64,000 bases of DNA from Symsagittifera roscoffensis (lineage: Eukaryota > Xenacoelomorpha > Acoela > Convolutidae): contig NC_087071.1 in NCBI RefSeq assembly GCF_963678635.1, positions 806,001 through 870,000 on the forward strand. Direction: 5' to 3'. Below the pieces are notes generated by a model. The model was not told the origin of the DNA and made no database searches. It was given only the letters and a program-made list of their open reading frames with translations. The position numbers and the translations under genes were made by a program. This document shows, piece by piece, positions 33,101-41,937 of the stretch (the stretch's first letter is position 1; the number at the start of each line of letters is the position of its first letter).

Positions 33101-36100
33101 TAAACACTACGGAAATTTCAATTTTTTGATGTTTTGGCAGTTTTTTTGAAACTTTTCGACTTTTCTCGAAAATTACTCTCCCAAAGCTCAGAGTTTGTTT
33201 TGAATTGAAAAAATGGAGTTTGGTAAGAGCACCTACATAAGCGGATATGGTCTTAAATTTTCTCAGAAAAAACTTTTTCGTCGGAAAAGTCAAATTTGAT
33301 TATTTTCGTGACCGTTGTGGGTTTTTTTTTGCATTGAAAACTACTCTACCTAAGTCGCAAAGGTTGGTGCCACTTTTGGCGGCACTTTTACGGCTTTTGC
33401 ATGTGCTATGGCATTCGAAAATTAATAATTTAAGACAGTTTATGCTCATTGACTCTTTCCAACTGTATGTTGGCTATGTTTTATTTTGTTAAGCGAAGCT
33501 TTTTTTGTCACAAGGCTCTTTTTTGTTTGCCGTAGAATGAAAGCTGTTTGCTATGATGGGTAAAAGATTCATCGCTCGCTGTAAAATGTTAATTAAGGGG
33601 CTACTGGAAAAGAGCGCCTGTGTGTGATGTTAAAATCAGAAGTGGAGGTGGTGATAGGAAGGCCTTTCTTAGGCAAAAGTTCTAATATTGTGGCGTTTTT
33701 TGGGGGCAACGACAAATTGACCAAGTGGTCACCGCAAAAACAGAATGGAAGAAAGCATCTGTTTTTCCGCTCATCGAACTCCCCCCACGCAAGTCCGAAA
33801 TTCAGTTTTGAAAAAGAATATAAACCTTATCATAATGCAATGAAACTTGGCACGGCGAACAAACTAACATGTTGTGAACACATTCGTTTTGAAAAAAAAA
33901 GAGATAAGCAAGCGATCAACTCATAGATAGAATACAGTTGTGTTGATTGTTGTTTAGAGTAATTATTCTTGCGTTTAGCCAGCGTTATCAAACCGGAATC
34001 GAGGTTTTTTTTCGGGTTAACTTGTTTAACAGAATCACTGTAATCATTTGTATCTTGGCTCATTATGAATTCAAACTTCTAGCGTTCCCGGCCGACCTAG
34101 CCTGGAGGTAACGGTTGTGCCTGGGAATGAAAAGGTTCTGGGTTTGAATCTGAGCAGAACCAGTTTTTTAAACGGGAAATTTTCTGTTTCAATTAAAATT
34201 GTCGGCCAATTATTTGTCTGCTTATCTGTTGTCGGCTTATTTGTCACATCTTGAAATAGTTTTTTTTTTGCCTTGTGATTATTTTAATGTTGCTTTTAGT
34301 GTTTGATTTACTCCTACAATTTTTAATTTAACTTACCTTGACTTCGTATTTCCTTTTTTGTTTTTGTTTGTTTCGCCTAAAAAAGTTCTTCGGTTCAAAT
34401 TATTTCGGCCTATTTTTTATCCGCTCAATGATCTAATGTTCGTTTTTCTCAGAAATTTATACTGATTTTCAAAAAGGAGTTTTAATTGAAAAAGACAGCG
34501 TACTCCCCTGTCGGCCTGTTTATTCCCCTTGAGTCTCTTTTTACTTTACCACTTTGTCTACAGCCTTCGAAAAAGTCTATGGGGTAATATTTGACTCACA
34601 TTATTCGTTTTCTCGACAACTACCCCTCTCAAAAAAGTTGAGTTTTTGGTTTCAATCATTAGAATTGCCATTAAAATAAGAAGGGACATTACAATTGTTT
34701 TGAAATGCTCACCTGAATAAGAAGGGCCATTACAATTCTTTTGAAATGCTCACCTGCTCACCCAACATTTTTTACATATAAGGTAATGGACCTCGGAATA
34801 GTAAATTTTTGATTTCTGACCATTTTTTAATTTTTTTGAATATTCTCGAAAACTAACCTGCCGTATTTGTGATTTTGGGTTCAGTTCAAAGACGAGTTGT
34901 GGGAAGCTCATTTGCTTATGCGAGTACTCTCAAATTTTTCTGACACCAAAACTTATGGCCCTCAGAAACGTCAATCTTCTGATATTTGACCATTTTTTAA
35001 GTTTTTGAATATTCTCGAAAACTCCCCTGCCATATTTGAGAATTTGGGTTCAATTCAAAGAAATGTTGTGGGAAGCTCATGCGATTTTTTCCTAAATTTT
35101 GTGACACTAAAAGTTTTGGCCCTCGGAAAAGTCAAAATTTTCATTTTTTTGACCGTTCTGTTCAAGTTTTTGACATTGCTCAAAAACTACACTCCCAAAT
35201 CTGAGATTTTATATTTATAGCCTTTATAACTGACTATACCTTGTTTGTTTAAAAAAAACTTTTGGCTTTCAAACAAGACGAAGTTTTGAAACTTTGACAG
35301 TTTTTGCAAACTGTTTTACTTTGCGCGAAAAATACCGTGACAATTCTCAGGTTGTCTTCTATCAAAAATCCCGGTTTTAGAAATCTTCTGTGCTTGAGCG
35401 GCCACAACCTGTTCTTTTCAGGAAAAGTCATGGTTTTTGGTACTCCTTTTGACCGTTTTTTAGAACTTTTTACCGTATTTTTTAGAAGCTTTTTGAATTT
35501 GCTTTAAATTACACTAGCAAATCTGAGATGAAAAGTTCAATTGAAAGAATTGGTTGCGATAATGGTTCCAGCAGAGGCGGCGGTTCCTTAATAATTTCTA
35601 ACAGCAATGTTATCTTCCTGGGAAAATTGATTATCTCAAAATAATCACTTGTCACTTAATTTAGTAGAGTAACAACTGAAGTTTTGAGCGAAGTCCAATT
35701 TTTGAAATCATCTTTTTCGTGCCGCATCAATATCGCAAAATCATTGAGTATCAAACACATACCTCCAGCTTTCGCTGATCCCCTATTTCTTTTTTTTTAT
35801 GTAGACATACGAAAAGTTTGGTTCAACTAGTTTTGTTCAACATAAATAATTTTTATTCGACTGATGTTTTTTTATGTATGTGTTGTATGGCAAGTGGTAT
35901 CGCCTCTATGTAGTAGTATATATTTATTAACGGGGCAGATCCAGGATTTTCTCGAGAGGTGGGTTTTCAAAAAAGGCATAAAAAAGCGTTTTTAGGCATT
36001 TAAGGGTTGTTTTAACCAAAAAAATGCGTTTCTTCCACGCGCGCTCCCTGTTAAAATTGGTGTATATTGGCGTCGAAGGCGTCTTTAGAGCCTTTTTAAA

Positions 36101-39100
36101 GTCGGTTAGCCAAAATTATGTCATGAAATAGTACCAAAGGGGGAACCCTTTGGGTCGGCAGGGGGTCGAATCGCTGAGGGAAGCCACCCCCCCCCCCCCC
36201 CTAAATCTCCTCCCCTGTATTAGTGTGTTGTTGTAGGGTGGTGTGTGGGGGTAATGTGTGTGGAGGGGTGCGAGTGAAGAGAGTGGAGTGGGAGAAGAGA
36301 CAATTGCAGACACAAGTGGACAGATTGGAGCACGATCTCCACTCACTATCCACTGCTCAAGTGAGTCCACTTACTCCTATCACTAATCTGGCTGTATGAT
36401 TAATTCTATGTGCAATTCGGTCGCTTCAAAACCCTCTGATCTATATGGTCACTACCCTCATGCTCTTTTGACTTCTTAAACTCTCTTTTCATACTCATTT
36501 TCTACAAGCGAAGCTTAGGTTAAATTGGGAAACAGTTTTTTTCGTTGCAATTTATTATGTTTTTCGTTTTTCACATGTTTTTCTGTTTTTTTTTCTAGTG
36601 AATGGTAGACTCAATACTATGAAAACAAAGTTCATAATGAAACGAAAGTTGAACGAACTTCTTTATTACTTTGTTTCTTTACTTGAAAGCCTCGTACGAT
36701 GGCTTTTTGATGAAAGATCATTCAGCTTGTAATAATAATCAAATTCTCCGACAAAGATTGACTAGTAGTTTGCGTAGAAAGAATCAAAACGTATGTTGAA
36801 GCTTCAAAAAGAACGTATTTTGTGATGAGATTTACTATTGAAAAACGTAAACTTACGTGCCCGTCCAAAATTTATCACAAAATTCAAATCGATCAAACAG
36901 TTTGAACGCAGCTCAAACAAATACGTGAACAAGCGGCGGTCGTCACTTTTAATTTGTTTCAAGATTTAAAGAAGGAAAATTTCAGCTGAAAATGCCATGA
37001 AGCCGTTTTTACTGGAACTTGAATAAAAGCTTTGAAGTTGGTTTTTAATTTCACTTGCGAGAGCAAGTGTACTTGTAATCGGGGACTAGACTTTTCTTAC
37101 AAATGTGCATTTACTTTCAAGTGACTGCAGCTGAAGATTTTGAAATAAACTATCTATTAGTTCATTTTAGATTGTAAATATATATTTTTTTTCAAAATAA
37201 TCTTTGTGAAAAAAGGTGGAGTGTTTTCAGATTCGTGGTTTTCGTCCTAATAACCATCAGCTCATTTTCCGTTTTTTTTTTATTCGAACGCAGTTTTTAA
37301 GAGTAAGGAATGTAGCAAAGACTCTTGTATAGATCTTAGTGATTTTTTTTTGTTTTTTTTTTCTGGAAAAAGTCTGAAATGCTCTAATAACTACAGATGT
37401 GCATTCATACGTAATAATGCACTTAAGTATATATGCACTTTTTGAGTTCAATTGAAATTCATCAGCTGAAAGTTACGCAAATAGCACTCTCTAAATACGA
37501 ACGTAGAAATGGCGCGAAAAAATTAGAGTAATTTCTAGTTTCGAAAGTGGAAATTTCTATTTAGATTTCCTGAGGAATGACAATTTTATTTGTTTGAGGG
37601 CATTTTTTTGAAATTCAAAAGTTGCGATTTTTTCAACAAAGTCAGTGTTTTTTCTGTTTACTAGCGTTCATTACTCTTTTCCAAATGTCAGTTAGCTATA
37701 GTTATTATTTGGTAAACTTTAGCAGCCGAACTTCCAAAGAACTTTTTTAAAATTTAAATAGTTAATGCTATAGTTGATAGTTGCTTTGTAATTTGTAAAA
37801 TTCCGATTTTGAATTTTTTCATTTCTTTTTTTTTTTCATTTTTTTTTTAAATTATGATAATTCGGCTTAGGATTGCGCCGTTTAGCAAACTATTGAATTG
37901 TCTTGTTTTACCGACTATTGAAAATGGGGAGGAACTTTGTATTCGGGTGTGTTTTCTTTTTTTTTGTTTTCACGCAAAATCGGGTGTTAGTGTGGTTGTC
38001 TTTAGTTTATTTTATTATAAATTATTACATGCAGAGTTTTGTGCATTTTAAAGCTTCTGATTTTTTGCCACTTTCTCCTTCGTGTTTGCAAAACTGCAGC
38101 CTGTGTGTGTTTATTTGGTATTTAGAGTGTTTGGTTATCCACTCAAAAAAAGCGGAAATGGCTAAAACGCTAGCCCTAAGGCTGAAAGTGGATTTATTGT
38201 TAACAATTTTTGGTGGAACGAATTAAGTACCGATTGATCGAAATTTGTTTAACAGGCTAATTCTATCAAAATGTGTTTGGATCTACTTAACAGTTACCCC
38301 TTTAATAAAGTGGGGTAACTTTTAATTAGTTAATCATTATGAACGTAGTGAAGACTCTTATATAGGTCTTGCTGATTTTTTTCCCGGAAAGTCTTAAAAT
38401 TTGTTTACGCTCAATTTTAATCTTTCGCGGTTTGAATTATGATATGTTTTTCAGTCCAGTGCATTTCTATTGTTAAAATAAGGGCAAGCTCCACTATCGA
38501 ACAACATAATTGTAAAGGTCACGAAAAACGCGATCGACTTCTAATTTCGAAAATGGAAATTAATTATCAGATTTCCCAGCGAAATAAAAGTTTTACCTAT
38601 TGATCCAGTTTTCTCAAATTGGGTTAGGTTTAATAAAAAAAAGTGTCCATCATAAATTGTTCTACAAATTCAAACAGCTTTAAGGACATCTAGTTGTTTA
38701 TTCGAAATTCAAGTTGACGATTTTTGAAAAAACAAGTCGATGTTTTTTTTTTCAGTTTCCTTGCGTTCATAGCCAACTGACAGTTGAAAAAGAGCAATGT
38801 TTAAGTTAACCGAATTATCGACCAATCAGAATGCAGCGAAATTCGAATTATTAATTGAGCGCTCTAGTGCTAACGTACTGCTTTTATTTATAGGGGTGGC
38901 AATTCTTTAGTAGATCCAAGTGTTGTTTGCCATAAAACTGTTTTGAAAATTTCAGACATCGATTTTCTTTTTTGAGTGTTAAATTGATGATACGCATCAG
39001 TACATGTGCTAATTGATCGGAGAAAAGGACCGTATGACATTTTAGCACACTGAACTGACTTGTTGTTCCGACTATGAAAATGGATAGCAACTTTGTATTC

Positions 39101-41614
39101 GGGTGTTTTTTTTGTCAAATTCAGGTACACTCACCACAATTAATAATCCGAATGTGTCGAGTGACATATCGTATTCAAGCCTTTTTAGTCCTGTTTCGAA
39201 CTACATTTAAAAGTTTTGAAAAATTTTCTCAGCTTCAAGAAAAACCCGCGTGAAATTTTTGAATTTTAGTCTAATTTCGAGCGAATAAGGTGCGCGAGCA
39301 GGCTTACACTAACAATACCATATTTTTGCTTAATTTTAGCCGTGAAAACTTGGTTTTATTCAAGTTGAGTTAGTTGTTGGAGCTTCTTGCGCAATTTTGG
39401 AAATCAAAAACTTTCCAAAATTTCTTTCAAAATTCAAAAAAAATCTGCAAGACAATTTTTTTTTGTTTTCATTTTTTAGGCATTTTTCTATAACAACTGG
39501 TTTCTAATTTGCATATTTTTTGTGAATGTTAAATATGCCTATGTTCTAGTTTTCCATTCCAGAAAAAAAACCTTTTTTGTAAGACTATGGTCGGAGCATT
39601 CTGTGCTTATTGGTCAGTAACCTAACCGGCTATCCTTGTTTCTTTTTGTGATGTGTTGTGTTGTGTGGTGTAGGATGAGCTGTATGGTAGAGTGTGGGCG
39701 GCAGAGTCACGTGCAGAGGTGGGGGAGAGAGTGACACAGATTGTGAACAACTTCATCATAATGCATGAACAACAACAACGACAGGAGCACACTCACAATC
39801 GACTGCTGCACAGAGTGAACAACAGCAAGAAGAAGAAGAAGAACAGAGAAGAGAGTGGGAAGAGAACTGAAGAAGAGGAGGAGGAGACATTTGGGAAGGA
39901 GAGAGAGATGAGAGAAACAAGTGAAAGAGAGTCTCCTCTGAGTCTTCTGCAGAAGAGACTGCGGGAATGCTGCCAATGTTGTCACTTCTGTTGCAATAGT
40001 CGCCCTCCAACAACCACAACAACAACAGCAGTTGGTGACACTGGAGAAGATGTAAAAAGTGGTGACAACCACTTCAGACAACTACAACTCACAGCAGATG
40101 CCAGCAGTAGTCGATACACTTGCATGAACAACAAGACAAAGAAGAGTCCCACAATGATTTTAACGAGTCCCCTTGTTAGAACAAACGGAAACAACCAGCA
40201 GCAGTTCTTAGCTTCAATTGGTGGCATTGAGTTGAGTCGACCAAACCAACAATCGGACAGCAAGTGCAATAGAGTTGAACATTATCAGTGCAAACAAAAC
40301 ACAATCAACAACAGTACCACAAGTCAAAGTTGGAATCCATGTTCTGAAACTACTACTAGTCCTCGTGATGCCTGTTGTAATGGTATCACAAGCACTAAAA
40401 GGGAATCGCCACCAGAAGAGGGATCAGAAAATAGAGGAGAAGATAATACATGTGTGCAGTTGCATCAAACTGGACCAGATTGTGTGAACAGCTTTAATTG
40501 CGAGTCATCATCGTCATCTCGTGCTTCCAACTCCTTCTGTTCCTGCCAGGGTCAGAGTGGTTGTTCATTGGGAGTGTCGATCAGTGAGTTGATAGACCTC
40601 ATAGTGGAGATGGAGGTAGAAAGTAGCATTGGGATGAGAGAGTGTTCCATGACAGACGACACTGGTCACTATTGCAATAATAGAATGGATGGCAGCAGTA
40701 GGAGAGTAGGGGGAGGGGGAGGGGGAGGGGGAACTGGCAGTGGAGCTGGAAGGGGAGTGCGAAGTGTGAGTTGCCAGACATTCCCAGTGCCCCGTGGTCT
40801 GCTGTCCAGTAACAAGCGAAAACAACAACAACAACACAGGCTCAGCCAGAAGAGTTTTGGTTGGTATTCACAAATTTAAACGAACTTCTTTTTGGTGAAC
40901 TTGTCAGGGGCCATATTCTTCTCCTGTTCAAATTAAGCAGCCCAAATATTCGAAATTGGAAGTGACATTTTGCGTGGCCCTGAATAGTTTTGTTTTATAG
41001 TGCGATAGGCATAGTTTTTGTTTCGACCACAAAGTCAAAAGCAACTAAGGATTCAGGCGTGTTTATTTCATACGAATAGCTCTTCGGAGAGACTCGAGTG
41101 AATAAAGTCTTTGATTTGATCGTTCAAACATTTTTTTAAGTCTGTCGAGCAAAATCGGTGGTGATGGATATGTTAATTGCACTGAATACGTTATTAAATA
41201 GTCCTTAACGCCAAAGTCCTCCTGATACCAAAACCCCTACAAAACTGTCTTTAAAAATAAGAAAAAATTCCATATGCCGCTCTGATGATAACAATAATAA
41301 AAAAAAAGACACGGCCGTCCTTGTTTTGCTAGGGTTTGCTTGTTTTTTTTTTAATTTTCGTTACTTCGTTTCTCCCCTTCGTTGTCGATGCGTACAAATA
41401 TATAAGGGGGGGGGGGGATGGAATTCTATAGGTGGCCTTACATGAAGTGTGTTTAGGTGGCAGCAGTGGTGGAGAGAGGGGAGGGGGGACTACTAGTAGT
41501 GGGAGAGTGTGTGCAGTAGTGGAGAGTATGGCGGTGGGGGAGAGCAGTGCCTCTGGGGACTGCAAACTACTGCTGGACAGCATCTACAGGGCCATACAAC
41601 AAGCCAAGACATGA
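20782..41614 (+). CDS. CDR2: CDR2/CDR2L-family coiled-coil protein (centrocortin-like), eight-exon model
   Basis: Exons 20782-21118, 23216-23408, 25947-26115, 31940-32091, 32668-32844, 36237-36360, 39674 to ~40800, and probably 41457-41614 join in frame. The start ATG is fixed by an in-frame TAG immediately upstream. The N-terminus is Ser- and Gln-rich. Residues near 165-185 read HMAALIGKSLLDRNSELERQ, matching the AAxxG 'CC1 box' and following LLxRNxELE of CDR2/CDR2L and related dynein adaptors. A Glu/Gln-rich coiled coil follows across exons 3-6, then THSVDQLAAS, then a long low-complexity exon, and the C-terminus DCKLLLDSIYRAIQQAK resembles the CDR2 C-terminal helix. CC1 boxes in this group bind dynein light intermediate chain, so a cytoplasmic or centrosomal adaptor role is inferred. 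The family call rests on motif recall; the alternative is another CC1-box adaptor such as BICDR. Confidence 0.7.
21150..21520 (+). mobile_element. Family-A MITE, best-preserved copy with terminal inverted repeats
   Basis: The left end (GGCTGTTAGTTGTTAAGAGC, then AATGAACG) is the inverted counterpart of the right end (CGTTCATGACTCTTTTTGAA, then CTGTCAGTTGGC). Internal landmarks recur in about ten copies: ACTCTTATATAGGTCTTG, AAATTTTGTTCACGCTCA, TTTTGATCCAGTTTTCTCAA. The palindrome CCAACTGNCAGTTGG sits inside the inverted repeat in consensus. No coding capacity, so it is non-autonomous; superfamily unknown. The left end lies just inside the intron, 30-60 bp after the exon 1 donor. Confidence 0.65.
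21990..22645 (-). pseudogene. Unrecognised decayed coding segment (gag/ORF1-like)
   Basis: On the - strand, frames at 22,645-22,330 read coherent hydrophilic helical text (RDRLAAILSEELTTALSETL, then EARLKESIEEMIKQAAKVY, then EFKKRPTQIQR) with a frameshift between, and 22,200-21,997 reads EVWSAEKWERMSKPFW. The amino-acid make-up suggests a real, now broken protein, possibly gag or a non-LTR ORF1. I do not recognise a family. Confidence 0.4.
23216..23408 (+). CDS. CDR2: CDR2-like exon 2 with CC1 box
   Basis: The acceptor TTCAATGATTAG completes the split Gly codon. The exon reads EERWNSFDNRWETEGEG, an acidic/Ser stretch, SSLDSSYEDSLHMAALIGKS and LLDR, ending GACAG|GTCAGT, phase 2. Confidence 0.87.
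24100..24172 (+). repeat. tRNA-like SINE head (candidate)
   Basis: CGGCCAGCTTATTAAGGAAG is followed 50 bases later by a near-consensus B-box (ATGGGTTCGACCATT). The layout fits a tRNA-derived promoter; there is no intact cloverleaf. Confidence 0.4.
24160..25040 (+). repeat. Family-B interspersed repeat, interrupted copy
   Basis: Landmarks GGGGAGAACTTTGTATTCAG, GAGTGATATATTATATTAAA, TTCGAGCGAATAAAACGAGC and CACAGTAATCGGCTATCCTT also occur in order at 39,070-39,640 (+) and, inverted, at 44,530-45,240. Complete copies elsewhere end in inverted GTTCCGAC/GTCGGAAC-type termini, so this is a non-coding DNA element. This copy contains the hAT MITE at 24,247-24,499. Confidence 0.65.
24247..24499. mobile_element. 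hAT-type MITE, 253 bp, with 8-bp target duplication
   Basis: The termini CAGGGTGACCAC and GTGGTGACCCTG are inverted repeats with one mismatch. The flanks CCACAAAC (24,239-24,246 and 24,500-24,507) are a perfect 8-bp direct repeat. CAGGG ends with 8-bp duplications are diagnostic of hAT elements. No transposase is encoded. It inserted into an older Family-B repeat. Confidence 0.92.
25947..26115 (+). CDS. CDR2: CDR2-like exon 3 (coiled coil)
   Basis: Reads NSELERQLSVCASELSERES through EQHTHNRQLLCEQTEQHTLQ. It is preceded by an exceptional TG tract (TGTGTTGTGTTGTGTTGTGT, then AG). It starts in phase 2 and ends in phase 0 at GTAAAA. Confidence 0.9.
26563..27330 (+). pseudogene. Ty3/gypsy gag relic, 5' part
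   Basis: A start-like frame (MAVFAKDGIEVRNLL) is followed, across frameshifts, by the open stretch 26,848-27,126 (EKYNFICRKQKKNESLEQFH, then NNEKIAEELVAET), which is gag capsid text of a Ty3/gypsy group. Several frameshifts and an in-frame TGA show it is dead. The gag C-terminus resumes at about 29,040 after a nested non-LTR relic. Confidence 0.75.
27330..29038 (+). mobile_element. Non-LTR (CR1/L2-like) retrotransposon relic nested in the gypsy gag
   Basis: From 5' to 3': a GC-richer leader; a 2A-like motif NVEQNPGP (27,601-27,624); a PHD-like Cys pattern (CGVCNKRV, then after a frameshift EQWIHQGCSGLSRKN and FECSRC, 27,631-27,780); a Lys/Arg-rich linker to 28,100; then directly the C-terminal tail of such elements (FDIKSIRWKIEKHTLERIGH at ~28,330) and a degenerate Cys/His finger tail to about 28,980. 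Endonuclease and RT are missing, so several kilobases were lost. The ends are placed where gypsy gag text stops and resumes. Confidence 0.7.
27601..27624 (+). other. 2A-like ribosome-skipping motif
   Basis: The codons read NVEQNPGP, one residue away from the 2A consensus D-V/I-E-x-N-P-G-P (Asn for Asp). It stands just before the PHD-like domain, the place where 2A sequences are known in some CR1/L2-type non-LTR elements. Confidence 0.65.
29040..31708 (+). pseudogene. Ty3/gypsy gag zinc knuckle and pol relic (protease, RT, RNase H)
   Basis: In order: CYKCGRQFRPTHLK at ~29,055 (gag knuckle region); protease with an intact DSG box (MFAIADSGSPMSFG, ~29,400); KGRRIPTHLQEGIEKELNKL at ~29,850 and MPNIDLLLDNIA (30,058) of RT; TDMPAEFQKAIDLTL, then TYAYLGDI at ~30,245, where the YxDD box has become YLGD; RNase H text NAIVITDHLALITALKASE near 30,850; and an open stretch at 31,331-31,708. 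RT motif A is missing between the 30,058 and 30,160 segments. No integrase or LTR was found, so the 3' end is truncated. Confidence 0.8.
31940..32091 (+). CDS. CDR2: CDR2-like exon 4 (coiled coil)
   Basis: Reads LEREKEGLRRQLEMERRESE, then LHVQWEQLQATCVSLQHQLH and HKERERAD, ending ACAG|GTTCGC, phase 2. The acceptor follows GTATTGTGTGTTGTTTAG. Confidence 0.9.
32668..32844 (+). CDS. CDR2: CDR2-like exon 5
   Basis: Reads IGLRRGRMGSGGDGAEWRGA, then MRRTHSVDQLAASGGG and LFPAVSLSSN. It starts and ends in phase 2 (TTCCAG acceptor, GTACAG donor). RRTHSVDQL resembles the RSSSETIL-type motif of CDR2 proteins, possibly a phosphorylation site. Confidence 0.87.
32870..33370 (+). repeat. ~168-bp tandem repeat, about three units
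   Basis: Cores near 32,992 (TTCTCGAAAACTCCTCTCCC), 33,160 and 33,328 are spaced by 168 bp, with a shared GCATAAGCGG.TAT block. The same family returns at 34,600-35,540. Confidence 0.65.
34085..34170 (+). repeat. tRNA-like SINE head (candidate)
   Basis: TAGCCTGGAGGTAACGG (A-box-like) is followed by TTCTGGGTTTGAATCTGAGC (B-box-like). The flanks 33,970-34,080 resemble 20,460-20,590, so it sits in or next to a dispersed repeat. Confidence 0.45.
34600..35540 (+). repeat. ~150-175 bp tandem repeat, about six units
   Basis: Diverged units recur with cores at about 34,606, 34,839, 35,010, 35,171, 35,318 and 35,492 (consensus TTCTCGAAAACTNCCCTNCC), each followed by GGTTCAATTCAAAG and GTGGGAAGCTCA. 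A 41-bp sub-duplication lies at 34,677-34,755. Confidence 0.65.
36237..36360 (+). CDS. CDR2: CDR2-like exon 6
   Basis: Reads VVCGGNVCGGVRVKRVEWEK, then RQLQTQVDRLEHDLHSLSTA and Q. It starts in phase 2 after GTGTGTTGTTGTAG-type text and ends in phase 0 at GTGAGT. Confidence 0.88.
37280..37700 (+). repeat. Family-A MITE copy (GGCGCG subtype)
   Basis: Left text AGCAAAGACTCTTGTATAGA, internal ACGTAGAAATGGCGCGAAAA, right end TTCATTACTCTTTTCCAAAT. Confidence 0.6.
38330..38800 (+). repeat. Family-A MITE copy with a second inverted end
   Basis: Left end TATGAACGTAGTGAAGACTC and internal blocks as in the other copies. At the right, CTTGCGTTCA is followed directly by the inverted terminus CATAGCCAACTGACAGTTGA, suggesting two copies joined or a terminal rearrangement. 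Confidence 0.6.
39060..39640 (+). repeat. Family-B interspersed repeat copy
   Basis: Begins GTTCCGACTATGAAAATGG and ends AGACTATGGTCGGAGCATTC, inverted relative to the start. It gives the uninterrupted version of the site where the hAT MITE sits at 24,247. Confidence 0.65.
39674..40879 (+). CDS. CDR2: CDR2-like exon 7 (long low-complexity exon)
   Basis: Begins DELYGRVWAAESRAEVGERV and continues the coiled coil to HEQQQRQ, then a Lys/Glu-rich run, an unusual cysteine cluster (ECCQCCHFCC at ~39,967), a Thr run, Asn/Ser/Cys-rich text, ISELIDLIVEMEVESSIGM and a Gly run. The frame runs open to TAA at 40,877-40,879. If exon 8 is used, the exon must end earlier: phase-compatible donors include CCA|GTAACA near 40,809 and TTG|GTTGGT near 40,862. 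Both isoform ends are possible. Confidence 0.82.
   Translation, partial: DELYGRVWAAESRAEVGERVTQIVNNFIIMHEQQQRQEHTHNRLLHRVNNSKKKKKNREESGKRTEEEEEETFGKEREMRETSERESPLSLLQKRLRECCQCCHFCCNSRPPTTTTTTAVGDTGEDVKSGDNHFRQLQLTADASSSRYTCMNNKTKKSPTMILTSPLVRTNGNNQQQFLASIGGIELSRPNQQSDSKCNRVEHYQCKQNTINNSTTSQSWNPCSETTTSPRDACCNGITSTKRESPPEEGSENRGEDNTCVQLHQTGPDCVNSFNCESSSSSRASNSFCSCQGQSGCSLGVSISELIDLIVEMEVESSIGMRECSMTDDTGHYCNNRMDGSSRRVGGGGGGGGTGSGAGRGVRSVSCQTFPVPRGLLSSNKRKQQQQHRLSQKSFGWYSQI
41457..41614 (+). CDS. CDR2: CDR2-like exon 8, probable terminal exon
   Basis: After GAAGTGTGTTTAG the frame reads GSSGGERGGGTTSSGRVCAV, then VGESSASGDCKLLLDSIYRA, then IQQAKT and TGA. The last 17 residues look like the conserved CDR2 C-terminal helix, which favours splicing over the read-through stop of exon 7. 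An alternative acceptor at 41,431 in phase 0 would pair with the strong AGT|GTGAGT donor at 40,766. Confidence 0.65.
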
Positions 41615-41905
41615 CACACATGGAACAGAGACACAACACAGGCCATTACATTGGAACACCACAACACTTGATAGAACAGGCGGCCACACAGTGCAGTATG
41701 AGAGTAAAAGAGAGAGAGAGAGAGAAGAGACACAGATATGACATACAAGGAGCACAGAGAAGGGCAGAAGATGAGCCATAGAATATAACAGAACGGAAGA
41801 GAACAGAAAGATATGAGACATTGAAGAAAGAGACAGATTGTGCAATGGACTGAGTTGAACTGAACTGAATCTGCCCTCATATGCAAACACTGCACCCCCC
41901 CCCCC

Positions 41906-41937
<32 letters not shown>

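Noticed and set aside
39707-40850. Several Leu/Ser/Val-rich frames on the - strand opposite exon 7
   Set aside because: They are antisense shadows of the Gln/Glu/Lys-rich coding exon.
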